A stretch of 64,000 nt of DNA, taken from positions 2,976,001 through 3,040,000 of the forward strand of contig NZ_CP006850.1 of the NCBI RefSeq assembly GCF_000523235.1, given 5' to 3'. This document shows, in pieces, positions 1-8,292 of the stretch. The notes beneath the pieces were generated by a model. It was not told the DNA's origin. It saw only the letters and a program-made list of their open reading frames with translations, and ran no database searches. The position numbers were made by a program, and so were the translations under genes. How positions within the stretch are numbered: position 1 is the stretch's first letter; every line of letters starts with the position of its first letter. Source of the stretch: Nocardia nova SH22a (GTDB lineage: Bacteria > Actinomycetota > Actinomycetes > Mycobacteriales > Mycobacteriaceae).

Positions 1-614
1 TGCGTGAAGCGCTGCGGTTGCTCCAGTTCCTGGGGGCGGTGACCATCAAGGCCGGTCCGCAGGGCGGGCCGCGTCTGGCGACTCCGGACCCGGCGGTGGT
101 CGGCAGCGCGCTCGGTATGGTCGTGCAGTTCCACGGTGCGACCTTGCGCTCGGTGTTCGAAGCGCGCCTCGCCATCGAACCGGCGGTCGCCGGGCTCGCG
201 GCGCAGAACAGAACCGACGACAACCTCGCGCAACTGGATGATTCGGTGACGGCGCTGCGAGCCGCGGTAGGACAGCGCGGTCCCGGGTATGCCCAGCACG
301 CGGCGAGTTACAGCCTGCGGGTCGCGCAGGCATCGCAGAACGCGTTGCTCGCGGCCCTCGTACCGGCGTTGGTCGCGATGAATACGACTGTGGCGTGGCG
401 CTATCCGACCGGCAGCCGCGCGCAGCTGGCGGATCGGGTGGCGGCGATCGTCGAGGCGATCCGCGCCGGTGACGCCCTCACCGCGCGCACGGCGACCCAC
501 GAGATGATCAATGGTCTGGTGGTCGAACTCGAAAGCAATCAGCGCCAGAAACTCGACACCGTGATCCTGTGGCCGGACGTCGACGAGGTGCTGGAGCGGC
601 GCTACAACGAATAG
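1..614 (+). CDS. GntR/FCD (FadR-type) regulator, 5' truncated
   Basis: The window opens inside this gene; 203 residues remain in the frame that ends at the TAG at 612-614. The first residues (LREALRLLQFLGAV) match the end of the GntR winged-helix recognition region, followed by the usual GPQGGP wing turn. The rest is an alpha-helical FCD-type ligand domain containing FEARLAIEPAVAGLAA. A TTG at position 18 could be read as a start, but homology continues upstream of it, so the gene begins outside the window. The protein resembles the complete GntR regulator at 22829-23566 (shared LREALR and GPxGGP motifs), so the two are paralogues. Such regulators usually repress acid or acyl-CoA catabolism operons. 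The effector is unknown. Confidence 0.85.
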   Translation, partial: REALRLLQFLGAVTIKAGPQGGPRLATPDPAVVGSALGMVVQFHGATLRSVFEARLAIEPAVAGLAAQNRTDDNLAQLDDSVTALRAAVGQRGPGYAQHAASYSLRVAQASQNALLAALVPALVAMNTTVAWRYPTGSRAQLADRVAAIVEAIRAGDALTARTATHEMINGLVVELESNQRQKLDTVILWPDVDEVLERRYNE

Positions 615-630
615 CGCATCACCGGCGAAA

Positions 631-664
631 CCCACACCGCGACAGGGCGATCGCGCGGTGTGGG
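631..664. terminator. Hairpin terminator between convergent genes
   Basis: Perfect 11-bp inverted repeat (CCCACACCGCG and its complement) separated by a 12-nt loop, followed by CTTCTC on the plus strand. It lies between the GntR stop and the convergent EthD-like gene, so it may serve both. Confidence 0.7.
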
Positions 665-678
665 CTTCTCGGCGCAGA

Positions 679-993
679 TCAGGCCAGTTCCTCGCTGGGT
701 CCGGTCAGGATGGTCACGCCCGCCTGGGCGAAGGTTTCCAGATCCGCCAGCGCTCTGCGGCCGACGGGGCCGGTGAGCCCGGCCTCCGCGGTGGCCTGAT
801 CATCGAATCCGAGGACGGCGATCAGATAGAACGCGGGCTCGGCGCCGTCGGCTCCGGGCCCGGGGCGACTGACCGAGAAGGTCCGCAGGCCGGGAAGTTC
901 GAGCGTGAGCGGGGCGTGCACGTCGTCGTAATGCGCGTCGAACGCGGCCGTGTCCGCCGGGCGGTTGTAGAGCGCGGTGATTTGATAGCCCAT
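679..993 (-). CDS. EthD-family small protein
   Basis: 104 residues, a single ferredoxin-like alpha/beta-barrel domain of the EthD type. The N-terminal strand is followed by a conserved HYDDVHAPL segment, matching the family pattern of a His-rich turn near residue 20-28, and the C-terminus ends AQAGVTILTGPSEEL. EthD proteins act beside oxidoreductases in ether and polyketide-like catabolism, and their exact chemistry is often unknown. It is the last gene of a minus-strand group behind a GMC oxidoreductase, 35 bp after it. The start is the ATG at 991-993; the Shine-Dalgarno sequence is weak, which fits reading from the operon mRNA. The family call is fairly sure; the role is not. Confidence 0.75.
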   Translation of the reverse strand: MGYQITALYNRPADTAAFDAHYDDVHAPLTLELPGLRTFSVSRPGPGADGAEPAFYLIAVLGFDDQATAEAGLTGPVGRRALADLETFAQAGVTILTGPSEELA

Positions 994-1028
994 GGTGAAG
1001 GTCCGATCCGGTTGGTGTCGAGAGGTGG

Positions 1029-2570
1029 TCACGCGCGTCCGGAGAGCCAGTCGGCCATCCGCTCGCCGATCATGATTCCGGTGAGATTCGTCGCGGCGCT
1101 GGTGATGTCGTAGAGCACCGAACAGTCGGCGACATAGAGGTTCTCGGTGCCGTGCACCGCGAGGCGCTGGCTGACCACGGACTCGGTGGGGTCGTTGCCC
1201 ATCCGGCAGGTCGAGGTCCCGTGAAATCCCGTGGCAAGCGTCTCGCGCAGCCATTCGCGCAGTGCCGCGTCGTCGTCGACCACCTCCGCGGCCGGAACGA
1301 TCACCGACTGGATCTCGCTCGCCATCGGCTCGGTGGTGGCGAAGCGGTAGGCCAGCCGGACCTCCTGCATCATGCGGGTCATATCGTCGTCGCTGCCGAG
1401 GAAATTCGAGTGGATCTCGGGCTGGTCGCGGATGTCGTTCGACACGACCCGAAGCCACCCGGTCGAGGTCGGCTTGACGAGAATCGAGAGCAGCGTGAAC
1501 GGTTCGGCGTCGGCGCCCACCTCGAAGCCGAGCGACTCGGGCTCCATGGTCACCGAGAACATGTAGGCGTCGTCGACCACGCCCATCTCCCGGCCGCGCT
1601 GGGTGGTGTACTTCAGCTCGGCGCGCAGCCCGTGATGGTCGGTCTGCGGAATGAGACCGATGACAGGCACGATCGGATGATCCTTCAGGTTCCGGCCGAC
1701 CTGGTCGTTGACCACCACCGGCGCGATGCCCAGTTCGTCCAGGGTGGCGGCCGGTCCCACGCCGGACAGCGTGAGGAGTTGTGGACTCTGGACGAATCCC
1801 GCCGACAGGACGACGCGATCGGCGTCGAGCCGCTCGGGGCCGTTCCCGCGATCGATCTCCACGCCGACGGCCTTGGCGCCCTCGAACAGCACACGCAGGC
1901 AATAGGTTTCGGAAAGGATCGTGAGGTTCGGCCGCTGCCGGGCTTCCAGCAGGTACGACACCAGCGTTCCCGCCCGCGTACTGCCGTCGCGGACATTGCG
2001 GGCCGAGGCCGCGAACCCGTCGGCGCCCGGAACATTGAAATCCTCGAGGAGCGGGAAGCCGAGATTGGCGGCGGCCTTCTCCATCGCGACCGTCGCCGGT
2101 GGCCACTCGTCCCGGGTGATTCGCTTGATCGGTACCGGACCGCTTCCACCGTGGGCGTCGCCCGCGCCGAAGTCCTGGTCGGTCTCCAGCTTCTTGTAAT
2201 ACGGCAGGATCTTGTCCCACGACCATTCGTCGAGTCCCGCTGCGGCCCAGCGCGCCCCGTCGTCGGTGGTGGCTCGGTGCGCGATACACGCGTTGACCGA
2301 CGAACATCCGCCGACGACGCGGCCACGGCCGTAGACCTGTGGCTCGCGGGCGTGCGGCGGTTCGATGAAATACGCCTTGATACCCCAGTCGTGGGCGCTG
2401 GTGCTGACCGCATCGGCATCACGGATGTCCGCGGGAAGTTCGTCGAGGGTGGCGTAGTCCGGCCCCGCTTCCAGCAGGGTCACCCGTTGGTCGGGATCCT
2501 CGCTCAGGCGCGCGGCCAGGGCGCCGCCGGCGCTTCCGGCGCCGACGATAATTGTATGAACGGGCATCAT
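1029..2570 (-). CDS. GMC-family FAD oxidoreductase
   Basis: 513 residues, the usual size for glucose-methanol-choline oxidoreductases. The N-terminus has the FAD dinucleotide motif VGAGSAGG. Next come the GMC signatures GRGRVVGGCSSVNACIA (FAD contact) and SAGFVQSPQLLTLSGVG. Near the C-terminus, GFHGTSTCRMG carries the likely catalytic His and is followed by DCSVLYDITSAATNLT. These enzymes oxidise alcohols with FAD, passing electrons to oxygen or another acceptor. The start chosen is the first of two adjacent ATGs (2570-2565), right before the FAD motif; a longer upstream frame adds a sequence unlike the family. It follows the Fe-ADH and SnoaL genes on the same strand, but the hairpin at 2729-2755 suggests it also has its own promoter in 2571-2774. 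Confidence 0.9.
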   Translation of the reverse strand: MMPVHTIIVGAGSAGGALAARLSEDPDQRVTLLEAGPDYATLDELPADIRDADAVSTSAHDWGIKAYFIEPPHAREPQVYGRGRVVGGCSSVNACIAHRATTDDGARWAAAGLDEWSWDKILPYYKKLETDQDFGAGDAHGGSGPVPIKRITRDEWPPATVAMEKAAANLGFPLLEDFNVPGADGFAASARNVRDGSTRAGTLVSYLLEARQRPNLTILSETYCLRVLFEGAKAVGVEIDRGNGPERLDADRVVLSAGFVQSPQLLTLSGVGPAATLDELGIAPVVVNDQVGRNLKDHPIVPVIGLIPQTDHHGLRAELKYTTQRGREMGVVDDAYMFSVTMEPESLGFEVGADAEPFTLLSILVKPTSTGWLRVVSNDIRDQPEIHSNFLGSDDDMTRMMQEVRLAYRFATTEPMASEIQSVIVPAAEVVDDDAALREWLRETLATGFHGTSTCRMGNDPTESVVSQRLAVHGTENLYVADCSVLYDITSAATNLTGIMIGERMADWLSGRA

Positions 2571-2728
2571 CTTCACTTTCTGATCGGCGTATCGCGGTGG
2601 GGCAGGTGTTCGGAAATGCGCGACACCGTGTTCCCTTGCCGAGTATTGCGGGTGATTTCCGTCATATGTTTGTCCATCAGCGCACGAATATGGCCTCTGC
2701 GTGCAGGGGTGATCGGACATGATCCGAG

Positions 2729-2755
2729 CCGGGCCGTCGGATATCGACGGTCCGG
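2729..2755. terminator. Hairpin downstream of SnoaL-like gene
   Basis: Arms CCGG-G-CCGTCG and CGACGG-T-CCGG around a GATAT loop, giving 10 pairs plus a G.U pair, 20 bases after the SnoaL-like stop on the minus strand. It may be a terminator or attenuator ahead of the GMC gene. There is no T-run, so an operator is possible. Confidence 0.5.
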
Positions 2756-2774
2756 CTTCGAATGCTGTTCGATG

Positions 2775-3311
2775 CTATTTTCGCGGCGGCGCACCATGCA
2801 GTAGGGCGTACACCGGGTCGTCCGGATGGCGGCGGCCGCGCACGAAGTCGTCGACGGCGAACGGCGCCGTCGTGGCGGAGCCGTCTTCGGTTGTCCGCCA
2901 ATCCAATACGACGGTGCGATGAGCGATGCGCCAGGCGCCGTCGCGGCGGGTCAGCCGGTCCAGATAGCGGGCGCCGACCACGTCGATCACCGGCTCGTCA
3001 CGCCGCACCAGCGTTGCCCGCACCTGACATTCGCTGGTGGCGGTGTCGCCGGCGATATCGATCAGAATATTCGTCACCGAGTGGGTCGTCGCACTGTTCG
3101 CCCGCGCCAATCGATCGGCGATGAATGTCGCGAATTCATGGCCGTTACCGCGCCAATATCCACGATCGTCGTAGGAATCCGGATGATAGGCCGAACGAAT
3201 CGTCTCCACATCGCAGCGGTCGACACCTCGGCAGTAGCGAAACAACAGATCCTGAATCTCCGCGCGGTCGACAAGACGCCGCATCTGTTCGTTCGATGTT
3301 CGATCGGACAT
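2775..3311 (-). CDS. SnoaL-like / NTF2-fold protein
   Basis: 178 residues of the SnoaL-like cone-shaped fold. The opening EIQDLLFRYCRGVDRCDVETIRSAYHPD is the hallmark helix-turn of the bile-acid dehydratase/SnoaL_4 group, and the C-terminal sheet holds RDGAWRIAHRTVVLDW. Members are dehydratases, isomerases or ligand-binding proteins, and the reaction cannot be assigned from sequence. The ATG at 3309-3311 has an AGGA Shine-Dalgarno 9 bases upstream. It lies 28 bp after the iron-type alcohol dehydrogenase and is very probably cotranscribed with it. A relative with the same fold is at 31281-31838. Confidence 0.85.
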   Translation of the reverse strand: MSDRTSNEQMRRLVDRAEIQDLLFRYCRGVDRCDVETIRSAYHPDSYDDRGYWRGNGHEFATFIADRLARANSATTHSVTNILIDIAGDTATSECQVRATLVRRDEPVIDVVGARYLDRLTRRDGAWRIAHRTVVLDWRTTEDGSATTAPFAVDDFVRGRRHPDDPVYALLHGAPPRK

Positions 3312-3339
3312 GGTCGTATTCCTTGTGGTCGATGGTCTT

Positions 3340-4542
3340 CTAGAAGGCCGCCTCGAGTACGGCTCGGGCGTCCGCGGCGGTGACGGGCCGGGGATTACCG
3401 GCGATCACCATGTCCGCCAGCGCCTCGGCGACCAAGGCGTCGAAATGACGGCGCTGCACGCCGACGTCGGAAAGCCTGGTGGGAACACCCATCCGGGCGA
3501 GCAGGGCCCGAACGGCGCCTGCCGCCGCGACCGCCGCCTGCTCGTCGGTCATGGCCGAGGTGTCCACGCCGAGCGCGGAGGCCAGCAGCGCCTGCCGATC
3601 GGCGGTCACGGGGCGGTTGAAGTCCATCGCATGCGGCAGCAGGATGCACGAGGTGACGCCGTGCGGGACATTCAGCATCGCCCCGAGTTGATGTCCCAGG
3701 CCGTGGCTGATGCCGGTCGAGATGTTCTTCAGGTGCATGATCGCCATCCACGCCGCGACCTGGCAGCTGGTACGCAAGGAAAGGTCGTCGGGGGCGTCGG
3801 CGCTGACCGGCAGATCGCGGGCGAGGATGCGCAGCGCGCCGAGGAGCGCGGCGTCGGTCACCGGTGTGTGCCGCGCCGAGTAGACGCCTTCCACGATGTG
3901 GTCGATCGCCCGGACACCGCTGGATACCCACAGTGCGCGCGGAGTGCGAGCGGCTATTTCGGAGTCGAGCAGTACCACCTTCGGGCACAGCGCGTCGGCG
4001 GCGTAGAGATCCTTCGCGCCTCGCGCGATGTCGGTGATTCCGGCGATCGCCGTGAACTCCGCTCCGGACAACGTGGTGGGCAATGAGATGTGCGGGGGCG
4101 GAAGGTGTTTCAGCGACGGAATCATGGGCGGGCCGGGATGTCGGTACCGAATGCGATAGGAGTCGAAGTCCGCTTCGGTGCCGATGGATGCGGCGACGCA
4201 CAATGCGACGCCTTTCGCGCAGTCGACGGGCGATCCGCCGCCGACGCTGATCAGCCCGTCGGCATCCAGTTCGCGGAAGCGTTCGGCCACGTTCAGCACC
4301 GCGGCGCGCGGGACATGAGCGGGGATGCCGGATGTCGTCGCGACCGCGCCCACCGACTCCGCCAGTTCGTGGACGAACGGTGTTTCCGTCGTGAGAGTTC
4401 CGCTCGCGACGACCAGGGGGCGGGTGATGCCGAGCCGGCGCGCCTCGTCCCGGAGATGGGTGCGAGCGCCCGCGCCGTAGACCACCCGATCGGTGCGGGG
4501 AAGGTCGAAGATTCGGGGTGGGGACGTCCGGCTCGCAGCCAC
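3340..4542 (-). CDS. Iron-type alcohol dehydrogenase / maleylacetate reductase-like
   Basis: 400 residues of the group III (iron-dependent) alcohol dehydrogenase superfamily. GGGSPVD (residues 101-107) is the NAD(P)-binding loop. The C-terminal metal region has GHQLG (His284) and PHG (His294), with His215 upstream. Where the classical family has Asp four residues before this His, the sequence reads RAIDH, so Arg211 replaces the usual ligand. Maleylacetate reductases also lack that Asp, so this may be a metal-independent reductase rather than a true Fe-ADH. Start: GTG at 4542 with AGGAG 8 bases upstream. It is the first gene of the minus-strand group (SnoaL, GMC and EthD follow) and is divergent from the zinc-ribbon gene at 4862. 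Confidence 0.85.
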   Translation of the reverse strand: MAASRTSPPRIFDLPRTDRVVYGAGARTHLRDEARRLGITRPLVVASGTLTTETPFVHELAESVGAVATTSGIPAHVPRAAVLNVAERFRELDADGLISVGGGSPVDCAKGVALCVAASIGTEADFDSYRIRYRHPGPPMIPSLKHLPPPHISLPTTLSGAEFTAIAGITDIARGAKDLYAADALCPKVVLLDSEIAARTPRALWVSSGVRAIDHIVEGVYSARHTPVTDAALLGALRILARDLPVSADAPDDLSLRTSCQVAAWMAIMHLKNISTGISHGLGHQLGAMLNVPHGVTSCILLPHAMDFNRPVTADRQALLASALGVDTSAMTDEQAAVAAAGAVRALLARMGVPTRLSDVGVQRRHFDALVAEALADMVIAGNPRPVTAADARAVLEAAF

Positions 4543-4861
4543 GCTCGGGACTCCTTGTCGTCGATCGCGGCCTGATCAGGGCGGCGACGGAAGTTGATGT
4601 GTTGCAACAGATTCGCTCTGGACGAGGGGATGGCGCAGGGGCGATACCTCGCCCGGGTGATGCGTGTCACCCAAAACTCTTATAAGATATAGGCGTGGCC
4701 GGAGGCCGTCAAGGAATCGTCGTCGTGCGGGCCGTCGGCGAGGTGGGTGGCCACTCGGACTGAGATCAGTGACATTATGTGTGATATTTTATATACGATT
4801 TCTCTGAAAGGTTGCTCGGCGACGATGCGCCGCAGGCCCGGTATCGCAAGGTGGGACCGCA
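4543..4861. promoter_or_regulatory. Divergent promoter region with AT-rich elements
   Basis: 319 bp without a gene between two divergent operons. AT-rich islands stand out: CTTATAAG palindrome at 4679-4686 and a run at 4773-4802 containing ATATTTTATATACG. The 10-mer ACTCTTATAA (4676-4685) is the exact complement of TTATAAGAGT at 23680-23689, upstream of the GntR/SDR pair, which suggests a shared regulator. No start sites can be fixed. Confidence 0.5.
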
Positions 4862-5122
4862 ATGACACAGCAAGAAGACGGCCGGTCGGAAACCGAAGGG
4901 CGGGAGTCGGCCTCGCTCGTTGTCATGCGACGACGGCGGGAAGTGCTCGACCACTTCGGTTCGTGCCCGGCATGCGGATACGCGACGCACGCCTTCCTCG
5001 TCACCACCTCCTATGCGGACGGCAGGACCGTTGTGACCACGGAAGGCGTCTGCGGTCTGCCGTGTGGATGGTCCGGCGTCATCGAGATCGAGAGGATGAC
5101 GACCGGCGGTCGCCGGAGCTGA
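4862..5122 (+). CDS. Small zinc-ribbon-like protein
   Basis: 86 residues. Four cysteines are arranged as CPAC (Cys35, Cys38) and CGLPC (Cys64, Cys68), suggesting a zinc ribbon; residues 1-30 are polar and probably disordered. No enzyme motif is seen. Start: ATG at 4862 with AGGTGG 8 bases upstream. It opens the plus-strand group that continues with enoyl-CoA hydratase. Two other small CxxC proteins sit beside HyuA/HyuB genes at 12031 and 54051. This one differs in its second motif (C-x3-C) and has no HyuA/B neighbour, so it may be a distant relative or an unrelated ribbon protein. Function unknown. Confidence 0.65.
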   Translation: MTQQEDGRSETEGRESASLVVMRRRREVLDHFGSCPACGYATHAFLVTTSYADGRTVVTTEGVCGLPCGWSGVIEIERMTTGGRRS

Positions 5123-5189
5123 CCGTTCCGCCACGGCCGCGGTGGTTGTTCTTGACCGTGGACCGGGCCCCTGCGTATAACTGAGATTG

Positions 5190-5202
5190 ATAATAATGAA
5201 TA
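5190..5202 (+). promoter_or_regulatory. AT-rich element upstream of hydratase operon
   Basis: ATAATAATGAATA matches ATAATAATAAATA at 23694-23706 in 12 of 13 positions. A TATAA lies a few bases upstream in both places. It lies in the 187-bp gap before the enoyl-CoA hydratase and probably marks a second promoter or an operator shared with the GntR/SDR intergenic region. Confidence 0.45.
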
Positions 5203-5309
5203 GCCCATTAGTCGTCAGGGACTGCACCGCCGTTTCGGGCAGGTCACCGGGCGTGCGGAGCGGCGGACGAGCGCAGGGGCTCCGCCACGAGGAAAGTGGA
5301 ATTCGGCAT

Positions 5310-6086
5310 ATGGACACACCGCTCGACATCTCCGGAGACGGCGCGATCCGGATCTGGACCATCAACCAGCCCGAGACCGGCAACGCCATCACCGACGCGG
5401 AATTCACCGAGTCCTTCGACCGCGCGGTGGACGAGGCCAACGCCGACCTCGCCGTACGGGTCGTGATCCTGACCGGGGCGGGCAAACTGTTCTCCTCCGG
5501 CGGCAATGTCCGCGAAATGGCCGACCGCGCAGGCATGTTCGGTGTGGACGAGCGCCGGCAGCGGCAGGCGTACGCGACCGGAATCCAGCGCATCCCGCAG
5601 GCGGCGATGCGGCTCGAGGTGCCGCTGATCGCGGCGGTCAACGGAGCCGCGGTCGGCGCGGGATGCGATCTCGCGATGATGTCCGATATCCGCATCGCAT
5701 CCGAACGCGCCTGGTTCGCCGAGAGTTTCGTGCAGATCGGGCTCATCCCGGGCGACGGCGGCTCCTGGTTCCTGCCCCGCGCGGTGGGCTGGGAACGGGC
5801 CGCGGAGATGACGTTCACCGGTGACCGCGTCGATGCCGCCACCGCGCTGGAGTGGGGCATGGTCGGCCGGGTCGTACCGCCCGAGGAGCTGATGGCCGAG
5901 GCCGAGGCTCTCGCCGAGCGCATCGCCAAGAACCCGCCGCACGCGCTGCGGATGGCCAAGCGCCTGCTGCACGAGTCCAAAACGGCGCGGCTCGATTCGG
6001 TGCTCGCGATGGCCGCGGCGATGCAGCCCCTCGCGCACATGGATCCCGAGCATCAGAGCCGGCTGGACAAGTGGCGGTCGCGGTGA
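5310..6086 (+). CDS. Enoyl-CoA hydratase/isomerase family protein
   Basis: 258 residues of the crotonase fold. The oxyanion-hole segments are FSSGGNVREM and NGAAVGAGCDLAMMSDIRIASE; the region AESFVQIGLIPGDGGSWFLPR covers the catalytic-loop region. Family members hydrate 2-enoyl-CoA or isomerise the double bond in beta-oxidation. Start: the ATG at 5310 gives a normal N-terminus; the frame is open upstream to 5187, but those residues are not family-like. It precedes a two-subunit acyl-CoA dehydrogenase, overlapping it by 4 bp (GTGA), so translation is probably coupled. It likely hydrates that dehydrogenase's product. Confidence 0.9.
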   Translation: MDTPLDISGDGAIRIWTINQPETGNAITDAEFTESFDRAVDEANADLAVRVVILTGAGKLFSSGGNVREMADRAGMFGVDERRQRQAYATGIQRIPQAAMRLEVPLIAAVNGAAVGAGCDLAMMSDIRIASERAWFAESFVQIGLIPGDGGSWFLPRAVGWERAAEMTFTGDRVDAATALEWGMVGRVVPPEELMAEAEALAERIAKNPPHALRMAKRLLHESKTARLDSVLAMAAAMQPLAHMDPEHQSRLDKWRSR

Positions 6087-7231
6087 GCACCGTCGAACGA
6101 CTGGTGCCCGCGGCGTTCGTGCCGGACACCGCCGTATTACGCGCCGAGGTGCGCGAATTCCTCGCCGAACAGCTGACCGGGGGAGCATTCGTCCCGGCCG
6201 TCGACAGCTGGCTGTCGGGATGGGACGAGGTGTTCACCAAGGCGCTCGCCGAGCGCGGCTGGATCGGTATGACCGTGCCTGCCGAATACGGCGGCCACGG
6301 CCGGTCGTTCGTCGAGCGGTTCGTGGTGACCGAGGAACTGCTCGCGGCCGGAGCGCCGGTCGCCGCGCATTGGATCGCCGACCGGCAGATCGTGCCCTCG
6401 CTGCTGAAGTACGGGAACGAAACGCAGAAGCGGAAGTACCTGCCCGCCATCACGCGCGGGGAGTGCTACTTCGGCATCGGCATGAGCGAACCCGGCTCCG
6501 GATCGGACCTGGCGAGTGTGCGCACGAAGGCGACTCGCGTCGACGGCGGCTGGCGGATCAGCGGCAGCAAGGTGTGGACCTCGGGAGCCCATCGCGCGCA
6601 TGCGTTCATCGTGCTCGCGCGCAGCGAACCCGCCGATCCCGCACGCCGGCATGCCGGATTGAGTCAGTTCCTGGTGGAATTCGCGCAACCCGGCGTCTCG
6701 GTGCGGCCGATCGTGTCGATGAACGGCGAACATCACTTCAACGAGGTCTTCCTCGACGATGTCTTCGTCGCCGACGAGATGGTCGTCGGCGAGATCGGCC
6801 AGGGCTGGCATCAGGTCACCTCGGAGTTGAGCTTCGAGCGCAGCGGACCCGAGCGCATCCTGTCGACCTTCCCGCTCCTGGCGGCGCTGTGCGGTGAGAT
6901 GAGCGGTGAACGCATCGGGGCAGATCCGGCAGTGGGCCGCTACGTCGCGCGGATCGCGGGTCTGCGCGGGATGTCCACGGCGGTGGCGGGTGCGCTGGAA
7001 CGACATGAATCCGCCGATGTGGCAGCGGCCGTGGTGAAGGTGCTCGGCACGGTCACCGAAGGCGATATCGCCGACCTCGCCGACACGCTGACCGGTGACG
7101 CCGCGGCGCAGCGGCCCGAATTCGCGGCGCTGGTGCAGCGGGCGGTGGATCAGCGTCCGGGGTTCACGCTGCGGGGTGGAACGAACGAGATTCTGCGCGG
7201 TGTGATCGCGCGGGGGCTGGGGCTTCGATGA
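6083..7231 (+). CDS. Acyl-CoA dehydrogenase, large subunit type
   Basis: 382 residues. The N-terminal helical domain is followed by GIGMSEPGSGSDLASVRTKA (FAD/substrate strand) and KVWTSGAHRAHAFIVLAR, then a C-terminal helical domain ending RGGTNEILRGVIARGLGLR. The usual YEGT catalytic Glu near the end is absent (RGGT). The Glu in SFERSGPERIL lies in the region used as base by isovaleryl-type enzymes. Start: GTG at 6083 overlapping the hydratase stop. A shorter acyl-CoA dehydrogenase follows with a 4-bp overlap. Such adjacent pairs form heteromeric enzymes in actinobacterial sterol side-chain oxidation (FadE28/29 type), so a two-subunit enzyme for a bulky or branched acyl-CoA is likely. Confidence 0.88.
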   Translation: MSTVERLVPAAFVPDTAVLRAEVREFLAEQLTGGAFVPAVDSWLSGWDEVFTKALAERGWIGMTVPAEYGGHGRSFVERFVVTEELLAAGAPVAAHWIADRQIVPSLLKYGNETQKRKYLPAITRGECYFGIGMSEPGSGSDLASVRTKATRVDGGWRISGSKVWTSGAHRAHAFIVLARSEPADPARRHAGLSQFLVEFAQPGVSVRPIVSMNGEHHFNEVFLDDVFVADEMVVGEIGQGWHQVTSELSFERSGPERILSTFPLLAALCGEMSGERIGADPAVGRYVARIAGLRGMSTAVAGALERHESADVAAAVVKVLGTVTEGDIADLADTLTGDAAAQRPEFAALVQRAVDQRPGFTLRGGTNEILRGVIARGLGLR

Positions 7232-8250
7232 CCGACATGTTGGAGATAGACCGGGAACTGGCGGATCTGCTCGACTCCGTCTTCGGTGAATACGCCGAGT
7301 CGGGCGAACGCGCGCCGGGCGAGCTGGACCGGGAACTCTGGAACCGGCTCGACGGGCTGGGCCTGGTGAATCTGACCGGCGACGAAGCGCACGGCGGCAG
7401 CGGCGCGGGCTGGGCCGAGGCCGCGGCACTGATCAGTGCCGCGGCACGGCATGGCGTGCGACTGCCCCTCGCCGAACACGACCTGCTGGCCGAATGGTTG
7501 CGGCAGACAACGGAATTGGGCGGGCCGACGGCCGTGCGGACCGCCTGTGTGCTCGATGCGGCGGGCCGGGCGGATGCGGTGCCGTGGCTGAGCGCGGTCG
7601 AGCGTGCGGTGCTGATCCGGCCGGTCGGCGATGGTTACCGGGCCGCCGATATCGCTGTCGCCGAGCTGAGCGTCACTCGCGGCGCCAATGCCGTCGGCGA
7701 ACCGCGCGACGGCGTCGTGGTGGATCTCGCGGCGCTCGACGGCGTCGAGGTGTCCCCGGAGATGGTGCGGCAGTTCGAGCGCAGAGCCGCGATGATCCGC
7801 GGCGTGCAGGTCTGCGCGGCGTTGGATCGGACGCTGGCATTCGCCGTCGAGCACGTGCGGTCGCGCGAGCAGTTCGGTCGCCCGATCGCCGCATTCCAAG
7901 CGGTGCAATCGCAACTCGCCGACATCGCGGGCGAAGCCGCCCTGGCACGCGCCGCCACCGAGACGGCGCTGCTGCGCGCGATCGCCTCGGACTGGTCGGC
8001 TCCGGACCTGGATTTCCTTGTCGCGGTGGCCCGTTCGTGCGCCGGACACGCGGCGTCGGTCGTGGTGCGCGGCGCGCACCAGGTGCACGGTGCGATCGGT
8101 ACGACCCGCGAGCACCGGCTGCACACCAGTACCCGGGCGGCGATGGCCTGGCGCTCGGAGTACGGCTCCGTGCGGTTCTGGGACGAGCGGGTGACCGAGG
8201 CCGCGCTGCACGCGGGCGCCACCGGTCTCTGGCAGCTGATCGCCGGATAG
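7228..8250 (+). CDS. Acyl-CoA dehydrogenase, small subunit type
   Basis: 340 residues, shorter than a complete acyl-CoA dehydrogenase (about 380). The central beta domain is poorly conserved, while the C-terminal helical part is typical: REQFGRPIAAFQAVQSQLADIAGEA and VVVRGAHQVHGAIGTTREHRLHTSTR. The EPGxGSD-type motif is missing, as in FadE29-like partner subunits that complete the FAD site of a heteromer. The start ATG at 7228 overlaps the preceding dehydrogenase stop by 4 bp. Inference: obligate partner of the 6083-7231 protein. Confidence 0.88.
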   Translation: MTDMLEIDRELADLLDSVFGEYAESGERAPGELDRELWNRLDGLGLVNLTGDEAHGGSGAGWAEAAALISAAARHGVRLPLAEHDLLAEWLRQTTELGGPTAVRTACVLDAAGRADAVPWLSAVERAVLIRPVGDGYRAADIAVAELSVTRGANAVGEPRDGVVVDLAALDGVEVSPEMVRQFERRAAMIRGVQVCAALDRTLAFAVEHVRSREQFGRPIAAFQAVQSQLADIAGEAALARAATETALLRAIASDWSAPDLDFLVAVARSCAGHAASVVVRGAHQVHGAIGTTREHRLHTSTRAAMAWRSEYGSVRFWDERVTEAALHAGATGLWQLIAG

Positions 8251-8292
8251 CCCTGCGGCGGAAACATTCTCATGAACAGGGAGAAGATCGAC

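Noticed and set aside
4680..4868. 62-codon minus-strand frame in the divergent promoter region
   Set aside because: It overlaps the start of the zinc-ribbon gene and the AT-rich promoter elements; no ribosome site or homology pattern.
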